Assembly (NCBI GenBank): GCA_030549495.1
Contig: JAUIRK010001055.1
Span: 681,001 to 745,000 of the forward strand
Reading direction: 5' to 3'
DNA length: 64,000 bases
Source: Nectonema munidae
Taxonomy: Eukaryota; Nematomorpha; Nectonematoida; Nectonematidae
Shown here: in pieces, positions 11,501 to 23,730 of the stretch
How the letters are laid out: every line of letters starts with the position of its first letter
Numbering within the stretch: the first letter of the stretch is position 1
Notes under the pieces: generated by a model
Database searches by the model: none
Told to the model about the DNA's origin: nothing
Seen by the model: only the letters and a program-made list of their open reading frames with translations
Made by a program: the position numbers and the translations under genes

Positions 11501-13595
11501 TAGTTTCCTTTTATTCAGCATTGAAAAATCAATTTTCAAATAATATATATAAAACAAAAAAAAAGATGCATGAACTTATATATTAAAGAAGTATTATTTA
11601 ATATTTTATATTAAAGTATTATCACACTTTTAATATATTTTAATTATCACACTTTATATATTTTACAACATAACGAGCAAAAGAGAAAACTTCTCAAGAC
11701 ATAATTGTTAAAGCTAGAGATCACGACCAGGGTCTCTTTTGGGGTTTTGTTAGTGTGCACGGTAAGGCATGTGTCAAAATTTAGAATAGGAATTAAGAGC
11801 TGGACTTTAAAGAACAATTTTTGCAGCAAAATTAGATTAAAAAAACTCGATAAAAGCAAATTATTAGGGCACTAAAACTGAAATTATCCGAGCAAAATTA
11901 ATTGTAGGAGCAGTATTCAAAAGTAAAAATTTTAACCTGAAAAAAGTACACTTTTTTAAACTTCAAAAGCCAGTAAAAAGTAAAAGAATAGCTAAGTTAT
12001 AACAAAATTTCGGTTTTATGTAAAAGAGACTGGAAACGATAGCCAAGTAAAATAATGGGTATAAACGATGGCTATAAAGAAAACTGTTTGACTCTTATAT
12101 CTTGAAAATAGGTAGCTAGTGGGAGCTCTGTATAAGATTTTTATAATGATTCGATCTACTAATCTAAAATTTAATTTATGAATAATATATATGCTATTTT
12201 TATATTAGTTAAAAAAATTTAATTAAAAATTTGGACATAAGCTGCATTTAACCATTTCTTCTTCTTACATCGGGGCGATATTCTCTAGTGGTGGAACTCG
12301 GAAAGGCTATTAATCCGATTAATTAAATAATCGTTTTTTAAATAGAATTTCTAAAAACAAAACAAAATTTTAATTCATTAATAAATTTAAAAAAACTTAT
12401 CTACTTTGATAGTTTCATACTTAGTTGCAAATAGAAAAATCAAACTTAGTCATCATAATTAAAAGAAATTTTTTCAAAAAGGAAAATTTAGCAAAAAAAT
12501 AATTACTAAAAATATCGAAAAAAAAGGCTAAATCAGGAAACGAATTAACGGTGTGTTTATAATTATAGAATCTATATAACTATTCACTAGTTTATAATAA
12601 AGAAAATAGAATTACCAGAAATAGTTGATTCAACAAATATTTCAACTTTTTTCAAACGTTTTTTGTTTCCATAATGGGCAAAATCTAAATAAATTTAAAA
12701 TTTAATTTCAATTTAAAAACATGAAAAAATACTACTTATTGAAGATAAAGAATTATTCAGCTTAATATTTTTATTTGATAAAATAATTTTAGAATTGTTT
12801 CCAAAACAATCATCATCATCAGGATTTACGATTAAAACAAGGAAAAATGAAATATCTTTGAAAGAGTTTCGCTAAACAAATCAAAAGAAAATATATTATT
12901 ATAAATGATATATTAATTAATTACAGTCACAGTTATTGCTCCTTGAACAGTCATTGACTGAAAAATACCTTCAGAATGAACATTCTCGTATTTATCAAAT
13001 AAAGGACACTAAAAATAAGAAAAAATACATTAATTATGAAACAATAAACAAGATACCATGTATTTTTGAACTGAAAAAGTTGAGCAGAAAGGTTGCCGAG
13101 ATGTAACCTTAACAGTGACAGCTTTTTCATTTTTCAAAAATTTGTACATAAATATTTTTGGCATGAATGGCTTGACAAAAAAGTTTCTTCGCTTATTTAA
13201 GCTAAAAGAGATATTATTTATAAGCTATAAATAAGAAAATTTTACTTGATATTTCCTTTATAAAACGAGACAACCATACTAAAATCTAATGAAATAGAAG
13301 ACAATGTCGAAATCTCAATGATTATATCTTTATTATGTATTAACGTTAATGGACAAATCGTTTGACTAAAAGAATAAAACATAATACTAAAATAAACAAA
13401 GAATTAATAATTTTAAATATCTAAAATAATGATAATTTAATTACTCTTTTGATAAAAAAGGAACTGTTGATGAAAAAATTGTATTTTTAGTCTTTATATT
13501 AATATAAATGGGAGTTTTGGAAGAATTTGAAGTAAAAAAAGAGACATAATAAAAATTCTAAAACGAAAGTAAATAATAAAAATTAGCAATAATTA
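11501..13595. other. Long AT-rich stretch, nothing recognised
   Basis: About 2.1 kb of very AT-rich DNA with short reading frames only. No transposon ends, RNA gene or conserved coding segment was seen. Confidence 0.4.
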
Positions 13596-13603
13596 AAGAA
13601 TAG

Positions 13604-13759
13604 CAGTAGTGGGATTCAGACTGTTCGCACCGGTTCGTTAGAACCGTCTCATGGAATTTTGTCGATTGGGAAATAATCAAGATTGATCAGTTTACTTGCT
13701 GACAAATTTGACTTTTTTGTAACAGAACCGGCTGACAAAAAATTTGAATCCCACTACTG
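13604..13759. mobile_element. hAT MITE with perfect 15-bp ends and 8-bp duplication
   Basis: CAGTAGTGGGATTCA at the left end is repeated exactly in reverse complement at the right end, and both arms lead to an ACCGGTTC-like segment. AAGAATAG flanks both sides without mismatch (13596-13603 and 13760-13767). The 156-bp length and lack of coding identify a non-autonomous hAT element. Intact ends and duplication suggest a comparatively young insertion. Confidence 0.85.
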
Positions 13760-13767
13760 AAGAATAG

Positions 13768-14617
13768 TTATTACATCTTTGACATTAGATAAATTTTGAT
13801 ATTTAAAAATAATTAGAAAAGTTGAATTAATAAAGCTATTAATATTTTTATTCAGTGTCCCATCTTTATTTTCAATTTTGGTACTTTGAAATAATAGAAA
13901 AACAGCATTGAAATAAAAAAATGATAGGACTCCATTCATTTTTTGAATTGTAAATTAAAAAAATAATTAAATAAAAATTTTCGTGGCTCATGAATTATAA
14001 ACTAGATTAAATGGAATTTAGTTTATATTTTATTATTGGCTAAAAGGCTAATTTAAATTTGAATTAGTTTATCATTTTTCTTCCCAATTCGTTGAGACTA
14101 ATATTTTTAATTCAGTGGATTTTTTTCTTTTGAATGTTATCCATCTTATATTTTATTTTTATTTTTTTAATGCTATTAAAAGATTTAATCTTAAATTTAA
14201 TAAATCGCTTAATACCTATACACTAATATCTAGCACATTTAAGAAAGAGACTTCAATCAAATTCTTGTTCCACTTTTTAGATCAAATATATACTAATGTT
14301 AAAATTATATTTTTATTATATAAAATGAAATTTTAAAATTAAAAGTATGGATTTATAAAAAAAAATTTTTGAAGTTAGACTTATATATTTGAGGTTGGCA
14401 TAAATTATATGCAAATCTAATCTTTAGTTATTTAGTAAATAAAGTTTACTAAAACTTATCTAAGTTTAATAATCTTTATTTATTTAGTAAATTTATTTTA
14501 GAATTTGAAAATTGTTTTTTAGAAAAAACTTTAAACCTAATAAAATTCCCTAAATTTGATTGCAATATCTTAATCCTTGCCTTTGATAGAAATTTTTTGA
14601 TAAGAATATTTGTTTTT
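13768..14617. other. AT-rich stretch, nothing recognised
   Basis: Reading frames at 13754-13939 and 14115-14336 are low-complexity products of AT-rich DNA. No other signal was seen. Confidence 0.4.
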
Positions 14618-14690
14618 GGGGCGTAAGTAGGGTTGGTTAGATGCTGGATTCGATAACTCAAGGTCTTGGGTTCGATCCCCCATCAAGCCT
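14618..14690 (+). repeat. tRNA-derived SINE-like head
   Basis: GGTTCGATCCC at 14669-14679 matches the RNA polymerase III B box, and a degenerate A-box-like TAAGTAGGGTTGG lies about 45 bases upstream. The segment cannot fold into a full cloverleaf with a matched acceptor stem, so it is better read as a tRNA-derived SINE head than a tRNA gene. The tail to about 14770 shows no clear poly-A. Confidence 0.5.
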
Positions 14691-15231
14691 GCTTTCCTCA
14701 TAGTTCGATACAAGCGGCGCAAGTGTGCCTTCTCGATGAAAACATCCAAAGGTACCTTTACCTTTTAGTTAAAGTACTTCTAAAGTACTAGTTTCACTTT
14801 AAAATTCAATTCAAAGCTTAAATCTCTCATAAATTATTTTCTGTTGTACTTTTATCTTTTCTTTCTTTTTTTAATTTCTTTTCATTTTTATTTTAGTTTT
14901 TTTACAAAATAATTATATTCGTAATATATATTCTAAGCAAGTTAAGCGAAAAAACTTATCAAATGTCATATCTTATGGAAAAATTAAACGATTATCATAA
15001 AATTTCTGAAAAAATATCTCATAATTAAGAGTCTAGCCTTTATAATTTTATTGATTCCCCCAAATGCATTTTTTGTGAAGGTTATCACAATGGTGAAAAT
15101 ATAAAAAATTCTGATAAGCATAGATGCACTAATTGTATCCATAGAGGATTTGAAAAGGTTGACCATACTGCTCTTAGTAAAAAATATCCTTTAATAGTAA
15201 ATAGGTTAACTTTATGCAGACTTAGGTGGCG

Positions 15232-15849
15232 ATGATCAGTAATATTTTTACAGAAAATTATAATAATATTGACATCAATTTAATGGACAATTTAAACGCG
15301 AAACTTTTGTGTGATCTAACGTCGACTAATACTTACAATGATCTTCATTTTAATGATAAAACACCGTCTCTATACTTGTATTATAATAATATTGTAAATC
15401 TATCAAAGGGTTTCAAAATTATGAGCTTAAACTGTCAATCAGTTACATCTAAATTTTTGGAAGTTTATTTTTCAATAATAAAATCGAAAATGATATTGGG
15501 TGTCATTGCACTACAGGAAACGGAACTGAATAATGAGTCAGTTTCTTTTACACTAGAAAATGATAACTTTTTAGATAATCCTACCGTATTGACTAAACAC
15601 TCTGAAAGAAATTTTTGATTCATAATAAGCATGCTTTTAAAATAATAGTTGGGAACCTTGATGGAAATTATTCTAGCTTCGAATGTATTTATGGAAGTAC
15701 TTTGAATCTATTTCTGGAAGAATTTTCATGGTTTATTACATCGAAATACTTGCAGCATAATAGTAGGTGATTTCAATATCAATTTACTGAATATTGATAT
15801 ATTTTACAAAGTACATGACTTACATGATATTCTAAAGTCTAGCTATTTG
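15232..15849 (+). pseudogene. LINE ORF2 endonuclease domain, interrupted
   Basis: An exonuclease-endonuclease-phosphatase type domain nicks target DNA for LINE integration. The open part (15232-15618) contains FKIMSLNCQSV, the usual N-proximal motif with its Asn, and GVIALQETEL with the catalytic Glu. Around 15755-15785 a shifted frame gives IIVGDFNINLL, the GDFN motif. The frame is lost between these blocks, and the domain is cut at 15850 by the inserted hAT element. An ATG at 15232 is the likely start; an upstream in-frame GTG is not credible in a eukaryote. Confidence 0.7.
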
Positions 15850-18563
15850 TAGGGTTGCCAGATTACAAGATTAGAAATCCGGGACACTTTTTAAATTTCT
15901 AACCATATATATAAATTTATACCTACATACACAGCCTGGCCAATATATTATAAAACGTAGAGATAATTATCACAAACATAAAGAAAGAAAACCAAAAGAA
16001 AATAATTTAGAAATATGGGAGTCGCGCAAATCATTAGTGTTTGTAAACTAGTTTTTTTATGTACATTTAATGATGGAACAAATTTTTAAACACTTCTTGT
16101 GGGATGAAAATTACAATATGAGCATGCTTATATAAAAAAAATACATGTGGTAAATTTAAACTCCCAACCCGCAAGAAATAAGGTTTTACAAATTGATTCA
16201 TCTACAGTAGTTTTCTTTCAGTAACACATAGATATAATTGCATCTGAATACTTTAGAAAAGTTGAGTTTAAATGTTGATATGTTTTATGAAAAAATCTTT
16301 TGTTTAAGTGCTGTGAATGTATGGTCTTATTAACAGAAAGCTTTTATGGTTTAAAAACTAACCTAAATTCTTAAGGTTTGTAAAAACTTTATTCAGTTGG
16401 GTTTGTTTGGTTTTACTATAATAGGGCATTTTAACTAACCATTAAAAAATACGACTCCCATGTTAAAAAATACCCCATATATTGCTTTTTCAAAAAAAAC
16501 ACATTTGGTGCGAATTTGAGCAAAAATGAAGGAGCCCCATAAAATCATACACAACCCTTTCTTTTCATTTAGAGCATAGGAATATAAGTTAAAAAAAAAT
16601 TTACATGAAGGCAAATTGAACTCAAATCTTTATTCTTTAATTATATTTTTCTGATGATTTTGCTTTTTTTCAATAGGTCCTTTTTTCTCGCACCTGCCTA
16701 TAAATTTTTTTAATTAATGTTCCTTGTGCATTGTAAGATAGCTTCTACAGACGCCACATCCAACGTGTTCCTCTCATCAGTCCATTTGATATTCATGATT
16801 GAGAATATACGCTCAACATTAGCATTATGAGATGGAATGCTAAATAAGTACTGGCACAAAATTAACATCTCACAATATTATTCTTGAAATTCCATCATCT
16901 GAAGGATACACCACCATCTTTCATGGCGTAGCTTAGTCTTTCATTCATCAGGTTTGATCTCCATCTTTTTAACAAAAAGTTTTTTAAATACTGACCACTG
17001 ACAAAAAAACATGTTGTCGTTAAATTGTATGCCTTTGTTTTTTAAGACTAGACAAGACAATTGTACTTGTTCCCATGCTGGAAGATTATCTAATAACATC
17101 CATGAAAAACTCTCAAAACTTTCTAAAGATGAAACCTATTTCTTAAGATAGTCATGGCAAGTGACGTAGTAGTTATCCACGTCAAGATGGAATTTCTTCT
17201 TCTCCTGAGATGTGACATTATCATTGTTAATGTAACTCTTAACACTAAGGGGGAATAAACTTTTTATCCAATCTTTCCTTCATAACTGCAATGAGTTCTA
17301 TTAAGCAACCAAGAACTTTAATAATGCTATTTTCTCTCTTTTCTATCTTCATAATCCTGCTGCTAAAAACATACTCAAGGCTGTAAATAAAATATAAAAT
17401 TTTGGGGGCCTTTTCTTCAGAAGAAAAGAAAGATTTAAGTGCTTTAAATAACTTTAGGATTCTCTCAACTGCTCTCATCAGAGAAAGCCAATGAGTTTTA
17501 GAATGTGAGAGAACTGAAGCATACTGAACACCAACAAACTCAAAGAAATCTTTTAGCTTCTCAGTTCGAAAAGTATAAATACGGAAGTAGGAATAAAACT
17601 TAACAACAATTACTTCAACATCAACAGAAAGAACATTATCCACGGTATGAGCAACATTGTGCAGAATATGGGCTGCACATCCAACACCTTCTATTGATTC
17701 ATTCATGCTTTCCTTTAATTTTGAAAAGACATTATTCGTGTCTTTGGGTAAAAAACACCCACCAAAATTAGTATTAGTTTTATCTCCACAAAAAGCTATA
17801 CATTTCTTCATATCTAGTCCTAACTCGACGAGGCTCTCTCTGCAGAAGCTTGTTTTAGTTTCCGAGGTCTCATTTGGGAGGGATTTTACTCGTAACAACT
17901 TTATCAGGAAGCCACTTTTCCGTGAAAAATATTGCACAATCAACAGAAATATTTTCTCAGCATTATGATTACTTGCATCTGTAGATATGCCATAAAAAGG
18001 AGTTATTTATATCTTTAACAATCTCGGCAATAGTATGTGGGGTGCCACAACGTTTTTTGTTATTGCGGCACATTTTGTCCTTGAACATTTGGTTGCAATT
18101 TTAGAATCAGGAAATAATGTTGGTAATAGTACATTCGTATAGTGATTTGAACTCAATGACTATTGATGACGAACAGTATGAAAACCATGCCTACTTCTAG
18201 GGCTATTATTTTATTTTCTTCATCTGTGTTTTTCTTGATCAAGAAGTTTGTTATTTTATTATCTTCTTTTGAAGTGGAGGAAATACAACCTTTGTGCTTT
18301 GTTGAATCTATGTGTCTCTTGATATCATTCTTCCCACCATATTCAATACTGAAAGTGCAGTGACATAAATCACAGTTTGCTTTGCAGCTATGAATTATAA
18401 TCACATACAAAGTTTCAACGAATAATCTTTTTAAGGTGTTAAATATAATATTATTACGGCGAACTAAAATCGGGACAATAATTAAGTGTCAATGCGAGAC
18501 AGGGTACAAAATGATCAAATTCGGGACATGTCCCGGAAAAACGAGACGTCTGGCAACCCTCTA
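15850..18563 (-). mobile_element. hAT element A, inserted in LINE A
   Basis: The ends AGGGTTGCCAGA (left) and its reverse complement (right) are perfect over 12 bases, with further CCGGGACA words inside both ends. Two readings of the target duplication are possible: GCTATTTG/GCTATATG directly outside TAG..CTA ends (7 of 8), or CTAGCTAT on both sides (8 of 8) with 3 extra left bases. Both agree with 8-bp hAT duplications. The interior holds a minus-strand transposase with zinc finger, core and dimerisation region. Confidence 0.85.
16690..18410 (-). pseudogene. hAT transposase (element A), interrupted
   Basis: Transposase that cuts and rejoins its own element. From the N-terminus: 18410-18153 encodes a BED-like zinc finger (CDLCHCTF and an H-x5-H pair, HIDSTKH); 17943-17245 (232 aa) is the RNase-H-fold core with FCGDKTNTNFGG (a catalytic Asp region), GCAAHILHNV and HWLSLMRAVERI; and about 16840-16730 gives NANVERIFSIMNIKWTD, the hAT dimerisation tail. 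The gaps between blocks contain shifts and stops, so the gene is dead, but all domains remain and the length fits a family member of about 550 aa. Confidence 0.8.
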
Positions 18564-18685
18564 GCTATATGAAACGAACTATTACTAAAATTTCATAGAC
18601 AATATTTTCATACCTATGGCTATAACTAGATATACCTCTTTTATTTATACTTTCAGACCATTATTCTGTCATCATCTCTATAGAT

Positions 18686-20990
18686 CATGCATGTCCAACC
18701 TTTCTTCTGCTTGGTTCGACTTTTTTTCAAAAAAATTTCAGCGATATACTCGAAAAATATATAAAGGAGTGGCAATTTTTTTGAATTAAAACACGTAAAA
18801 ATTATATTAAAACGATAATGAACATAATATTGCACGAAAAATTAAAACTATGACATGAAAACAAAAAAAACAAAAAATCAATATTCTTTTGAAGACACCT
18901 GAATTTGCATTTTTTCAACAAGTTTTTCAATATTTGGATTTTGAGTTATCAGTGCTATTTTCAAGCAGAAATTCAAATGATCAATTGTCAGTTTTGATCT
19001 GTTTTTAGTTTTAATGATATTCATAATAGAAAAGATGGATTCACACAAATATGTGGAACCAAAAAATGCCGAAAAAGTAGCGTATATTTTCCAAATACTC
19101 AGGTATTTAGTTTTCTGAATGTACTTTTTGAAATCAGATTCCTTCAGCAATGTTTTCAGTTAAGTCGAATTTGAAAGTGATTAGTTCGTCCTCCAAGTTA
19201 GCTAGACTCTTGAAAGCAAACTTGTTTTTAAGATTGCTGGCCAAATTTTCAATATCAACTTCTTCATGAAAAGGATTGGATGAAAAATTTTAAAAAGAAG
19301 CAAATCGTTTGTTAAGCTCTTTCTGATGTAAAAATAAACTTTCGAGATATTTTTCAATAGAAACGTTCTTTTTATTTTTGATTTCATCCTTCAGAATTGA
19401 AAAGTGTTTGAAGTCTGTGCTTTTGAGTTGTTTAATTTACAGATTCCGCTTTTCATTGAAAGAATATGCCCAAGCACATCCATTAGTGTTTTTTCTTTTC
19501 CTTGAAGTTGGAGATTCAATTCATTGAGTTTTTCCGTTATGTCACATTAAAAAGCTAGATCACAACATCATTCATCATCACTAAGTTCAGGAATTGAAAT
19601 ACTTTTGGTTTCTAAAAACTTGCGGCAGAAGCTCTCTGAAGCGTATCAAATATCTAGCACGACTCAACTATCTGACATCAGTATGAAGAAGAAGTTCATT
19701 TTTTCTTCGCCACATTCTTCCAATAAAGCCCTAAACTGTTGTCGTGATAAACTTTTTTATCTTATGTAATTGACTGTTTTGAAGGCACGTCCATTACATG
19801 ATTGAATTTTAAAACTTTTGAGCATAAAACTTGATTGTGAATTATACAGTGATAATCAGAAAATTTTGGAAAGCTTTCATCATTTTTACAAAGGGCGATA
19901 AAACCTCTTTTATTGCCCACCATCGCTGGAGCTCCATCTGTAGTCAATGAATCTAACTTATGGAGTGGAATGTTAGTCGATGAAACAAAAAACTTGAATG
20001 AATCATAAATATCCTGCCCTCTTGTTCTCTCTTTCATTGGAATGATAGTCAACAGTTCTTCTTTTGTTGACATATCTTCAAAAACCATCCTGATGAATAT
20101 GCATAACTGTGCAGTACCAACGAAATCAATTGACTCATCCAATTGAAGAGAGAACACTACACACTTTTCAATTTTTTTTTTAAATTCGACCGATATCATC
20201 ACCAATGTCTTCGGTCCTTTTCATGATTGTGTTTCTTGGCAGTCACATATTTTTAATATTTGTCATAATCTCGGACTTGTTTTTTATATTTTGGAAAAGA
20301 ACTTCACCAGCTTCAATAAAAGCTTTTTTAACTATTTCTCCATCATTGAATGATTTATTATTCTTAATCAGAACTTGAGCTACTTTGAAAGAAGAAAGTA
20401 GGGTAGATTTTGAACTATTTTTGTGCCTAGCAAAAATATTTTGTTGTTCATTTTCTTCAAGTTAATTGGAAAATCCTCCTGATATTTTTATGAACTTTTG
20501 AAAAATGTCTTTCCAATTTACCTCTTTTAGGAAAAGCAACTACTGCTTTACAAATCAAACACAAACACTTTTCTTTGAACATAATGAAAAAAAATTCATC
20601 TTCCCATTCCTTGTGAAAATGACATATTTTCTGTTTTTTGGATTGATTATTTAAAACTTTGTCTACACCAAGACCTTTAAATCTTAAAACAATTTCGTTT
20701 AGAACTTTTTGAAATAATAATACTATTTGTTAAACAATCTGAAAAATAAAAACGATAATTTTTTTATTTTTTTGGAAATGAAAAGGTCATCAAGAAAATA
20801 AGGTTAAAAAACAGCGAAACTTTTCATTTGAAAACCAAAAGAAAACTTAAACTATAAAAAAAGCTTTATTTATATATTTAAATTTATAAACTTCAACTTT
20901 TTTTACTGATTTTTTCATTAAAAACTTATCTATCACCATATTATTATTTTTACCTTATTAAGGATTTATTTTATAAACCAAAAAATAATA
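18686..20990 (-). mobile_element. hAT element B, copy 1 (truncated end)
   Basis: The left end near CATGCATGTCCAACC at 18686 resembles the CAGGGGTGTCCAA ends of Charlie8/GTF2IRD2-like hAT elements but is degenerate. The minus-strand gene inside is the same family as the element at 58983-62804. No matching right end or target duplication could be located before the next LINE begins at about 21041, so the right limit is approximate. Confidence 0.6.
18878..20650 (-). pseudogene. hAT transposase (GTF2IRD2/SCAND3-like group), copy 1
   Basis: From the N-terminus, about 20600-20490 gives a zinc finger CLCLICKAVVAFPKRGKLERH. Then 20205-19762 (147 aa) carries SLQLDESIDFVGTAQL and TTDGAPAMVG, where Asp residues of the RNase-H core lie. 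After several breaks, 19150-18878 (90 aa) is the C-terminal dimerisation region with FFGSTYLCESIFSIMNIIKTKNRSKL. The copy at 59198-61004 aligns along the whole length, with clear residue differences, so both are old branches of one family. Frameshifts and stops make it inactive. Confidence 0.8.
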
Positions 20991-21040
20991 AATAAATAAT
21001 TTACCGGCGTGCAGACATTTTTTGCGATGTCAAGAAGAGT

Positions 21041-22506
21041 AGTAGGTAGGTAGGTAGGAGATAACTAAGCACTTTCCAACGTTGGTTGATATGCTTGCAT
21101 CAATTGCTAACTTGGGGATTTGTAAGCATGGGTAGTGGGTTTAGGATCTAAAGTAGAAATAAGAAAGCTTGGTGAGGTGAAAACTATGAATTAGGTTGCT
21201 TGTGTATGCTTATGCATATGTTTGGATGTTGTTTGATAAGTGTGGAGTTAAGTGTTGGTGGGTAGAGAGTAATGGTTCTATTATATTAAGGAAAAAGAGA
21301 TGGGGTGAATGATTTTGGGGTATGATAAGAATTTTAGTAGAGAGGAGGGAAGATCTTTAAAATAAAAATGTGTTTTTTCAATGAGTTTGGTTCGTTCTGA
21401 TGAGAATATTGGGCAATAGAGGATAATGTGAATTGGAGTTTCGATATGAGAGCAGCCGAATCTGCAAAAAAGGTTAGAGTGCAAATTAAAATTTTTGAGG
21501 TGGAGTGTAAATTTTAGATTCGATTGAAATGTGACGCCTAGATATTTTATGTGTGATTCAGGAGTGAGGGATGTTGATGTGTTTAGTTTCAGTGGTAGTG
21601 GAGTTATTCTTTTTCGTGTGAAGTGTATAAGTTTTAGTTTGTTTGAGTTGAATGAGACTTTGTAGTTGGTGGCCATTGTTTGTATTTGTGTGATTAGATT
21701 CGTAGTGCGATTGATGTTGTTTAGTTGTAGTGTGTTTGAGAAGGTGAATAGGATGTCATCAGAGTAGCATTGGGCAAAGTCGGATTTTGAGTTGATAAAA
21801 TTAAGAATGGGGTTGATGAGGATTAGCCATAGGATATCTGATAGGCTACGCCCTTGCGGAGTGGAGAGAGTTAGTTTCTGAATGTATGTATTGTTGTTAT
21901 GTAGTAGGATGAGAATACGCTTTTGAAGGTAGTTGTTTATGAATTTGATTATGTATGTAGAGTATTTTTTGTCGATGAGGTTGTTGATGATTGCAGGGCG
22001 CCATGCTGCGTTGAAAGCATTTTCGATATCAAGAAATGTGGTTGTTGCGATATTTTGGTTATTTAGTGTTTTTCTAGGTAAAGGGTTAAGCGAGATAGGG
22101 CCAATTCGGTGCTTTTATTTGGTAAATATGCGAATTGATTCGGGTGTATTAGGTTATTTTTGAGGATGTAGTGGATCATGCGTTTTCGGGGAATTTTTTC
22201 AAGGATTTTGCCTAGAGTTGGTAATAGAGAAATTTGTCGCCAGTTTTTGATTGAATTGTGGTTTTGATTTGCTTTAGGGATTAGGACTAGTTTACATATT
22301 TTCCAAATATTTGGGAAATAGCTTAGTCTGAGGCAGGCGTTAAATATGTTGAAGAGATGAGGGTGTAGTATGTGGTAGGCTTTCTTCACGTGTTTAATGG
22401 AGATGAAGTCAAGGCTGCTAGAAGATTTGGTTTTCATGGAATGAATGGTTTTGTTTAGCTCTTTGATTGTAATTTCTGGGTGTGAGTTAATGGAGTTATT
22501 TAGTAA
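21041..22506 (-). mobile_element. LINE C (R1/Jockey-like), 5'-truncated
   Basis: On the minus strand the ORF2 reverse transcriptase reads from about 22500: SSSSLDFISIKHVKKAY, then WKICKLVLIPK and NSIKNWRQISLLPTLGKILEKI (22437-22063). A shifted frame continues with FLDIENAFNAAWRP (palm A), TPQGRSLSDILW and CYSDDI (the catalytic DD pair), joining 21676-21281 with IKYLGVTF. A CRFGCSHIETPIHIILYCP C-terminal cysteine motif follows directly; a stretch before it seems deleted. The element ends at a (CTAC)n tail on its own strand near 21058-21041. The coding strand is clearly A/C-rich, unlike its surroundings. Confidence 0.75.
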
Positions 22507-22940
22507 AATTTTATAAATTTATTTATTAAAAAAAAAAAATTTTCAAAAATTCGTAAATTAGTAATTTTACTACTTTATATGGTAAAATTTCAAAACCCTT
22601 CAAATGAAAATTTTTTTTCTTCAAAATGAAATTTTTTTTTCTTCAAAAGTGAAATTTTTTTATATATTTATCAGTTTCATGCTCCTAGAAGCCCTAAAAA
22701 TGTGTTTCAAAAAATTTGAAAATTTTGAATAATTTTCGAAAAAGTGCTGGAAATGAATTAATTCACTTTTTTGAAAAAATTTTATATTTTCAAAACCCCT
22801 CAAAATGAAAATTTTTGATATATTTATCTGTTTCATGCTCCTAGAAGCCCTAAAGATGTGTATCAAAAAAGTCAAAAATTTTCAAAAATTTTAAAAAAGT
22901 TAGACTAGTTTGAAAAAATTTCGGAAAATTTTTTTGAATT
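22507..22940. repeat. Two to three units of a ~140-bp tandem repeat
   Basis: Units share TATATTTATC, GTTTCATGCTCCTAGAAGCCC and a run of AAATTTTC words, starting near 22660 and 22808 with a weaker flank. Copies differ by small indels. They are satellite-like in form but occur as a very short array. Confidence 0.65.
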
Positions 22941-23384
22941 TTTTTTTAATTTATTGAAACTCATAATATAAGTAAAATCGGAAATTCTATTTTAGAATCT
23001 GAAATTAGATTTTGCATATCTCTTATAGTTTTCGAGATATTTCATATTAAAACGAAAAAATTTAACATTACGGATATATGAAAAAATATTTATTTTCCGA
23101 CATCCAACAAATTAAAAAAGTTTATTTTATGATATAAAGTATATTTATGTTGTCTACAATCAAATTTTGATATAATTTGAGGATGTGAAAATTTACTCAA
23201 TTATAAGCATTTTGGTACTATTTTCAAACGATTTGGAGACGTATAAGGGTTTTTTTCTAATATTTAAATTTATTCCATAGCTAACTCCAATTTGATAGTC
23301 TTTTCTAACATAACTTTTGACGCTGATTCCAACGGTGCAATCAGTTTTAACATATCTCATACCATTTCCGAACTACGGAGATCC
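22941..23384. other. Unrecognised sequence between two short arrays
   Basis: No coding or transposon signal was seen. It may be further diverged satellite-type sequence. Confidence 0.3.
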
Positions 23385-23730
23385 GAATATGGCGAAAAAG
23401 TCAAAATTTTGGAACGTAGAACTAAAAACTAGTGAATATGATTGGGAGTACTGTTCTTAAGAACTATGTTAAGTTTCAGAAAGATTGGACTTGTAGTTTT
23501 GTCTGGGCAGTTATAGAAAATTTTTAAAAGTTGGAATTACGAGAAACCGAAAATGGCCAAAAAGTCCAAATTTTGGAACGTGGAACAAAACATTAGTGAA
23601 TATGATAGAGAGTATTCTTAAGAACTATATTAAGTTTCAGAAAGATTGGACTTGTAGTGTTGTCTGGACAGTTATAGAAAATTTAAAAAAGTTGGACTTA
23701 CGGGAAACCGAAAATGGCCAAAAAGTATTT
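23385..23730. repeat. ~160-bp tandem repeat, about 2.2 copies
   Basis: GGCCAAAAAG-type words recur at 23391, 23555 and 23715 (steps of 164 and 160), and the segments with AAGAACTATRTTAAGTTTCAG and GATTGGACTTGTAGT are almost identical between units. A 64-aa frame (23596-23790) lies in the repeat and is not a gene. Confidence 0.75.

Larger units (their letters stand above)
14950..18685 (+). mobile_element. LINE A (CR1/Jockey-type), split by a hAT element
   Basis: The LINE occupies 14950-15849 and continues at 18564-18685. It begins with an ORF1-like zinc-knuckle segment (15062-15190: KCIFCEGYH then HRCTNCIHRG). ORF2 starts with an endonuclease domain. The second piece, after the hAT insertion, gives SDHYSVIISIDHA, the endonuclease's final SDH motif. 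The reverse transcriptase part is absent, because another hAT element starts at 18686 and the LINE does not resume after it. Several breaks are present. Confidence 0.7.

Noticed and set aside
14618-14690. Functional tRNA gene
   Set aside because: The B box is good, but acceptor and anticodon stems do not pair; a SINE head is likelier.
17657-17968. Plus-strand 103-aa frame
   Set aside because: Antisense shadow of the hAT A transposase core.
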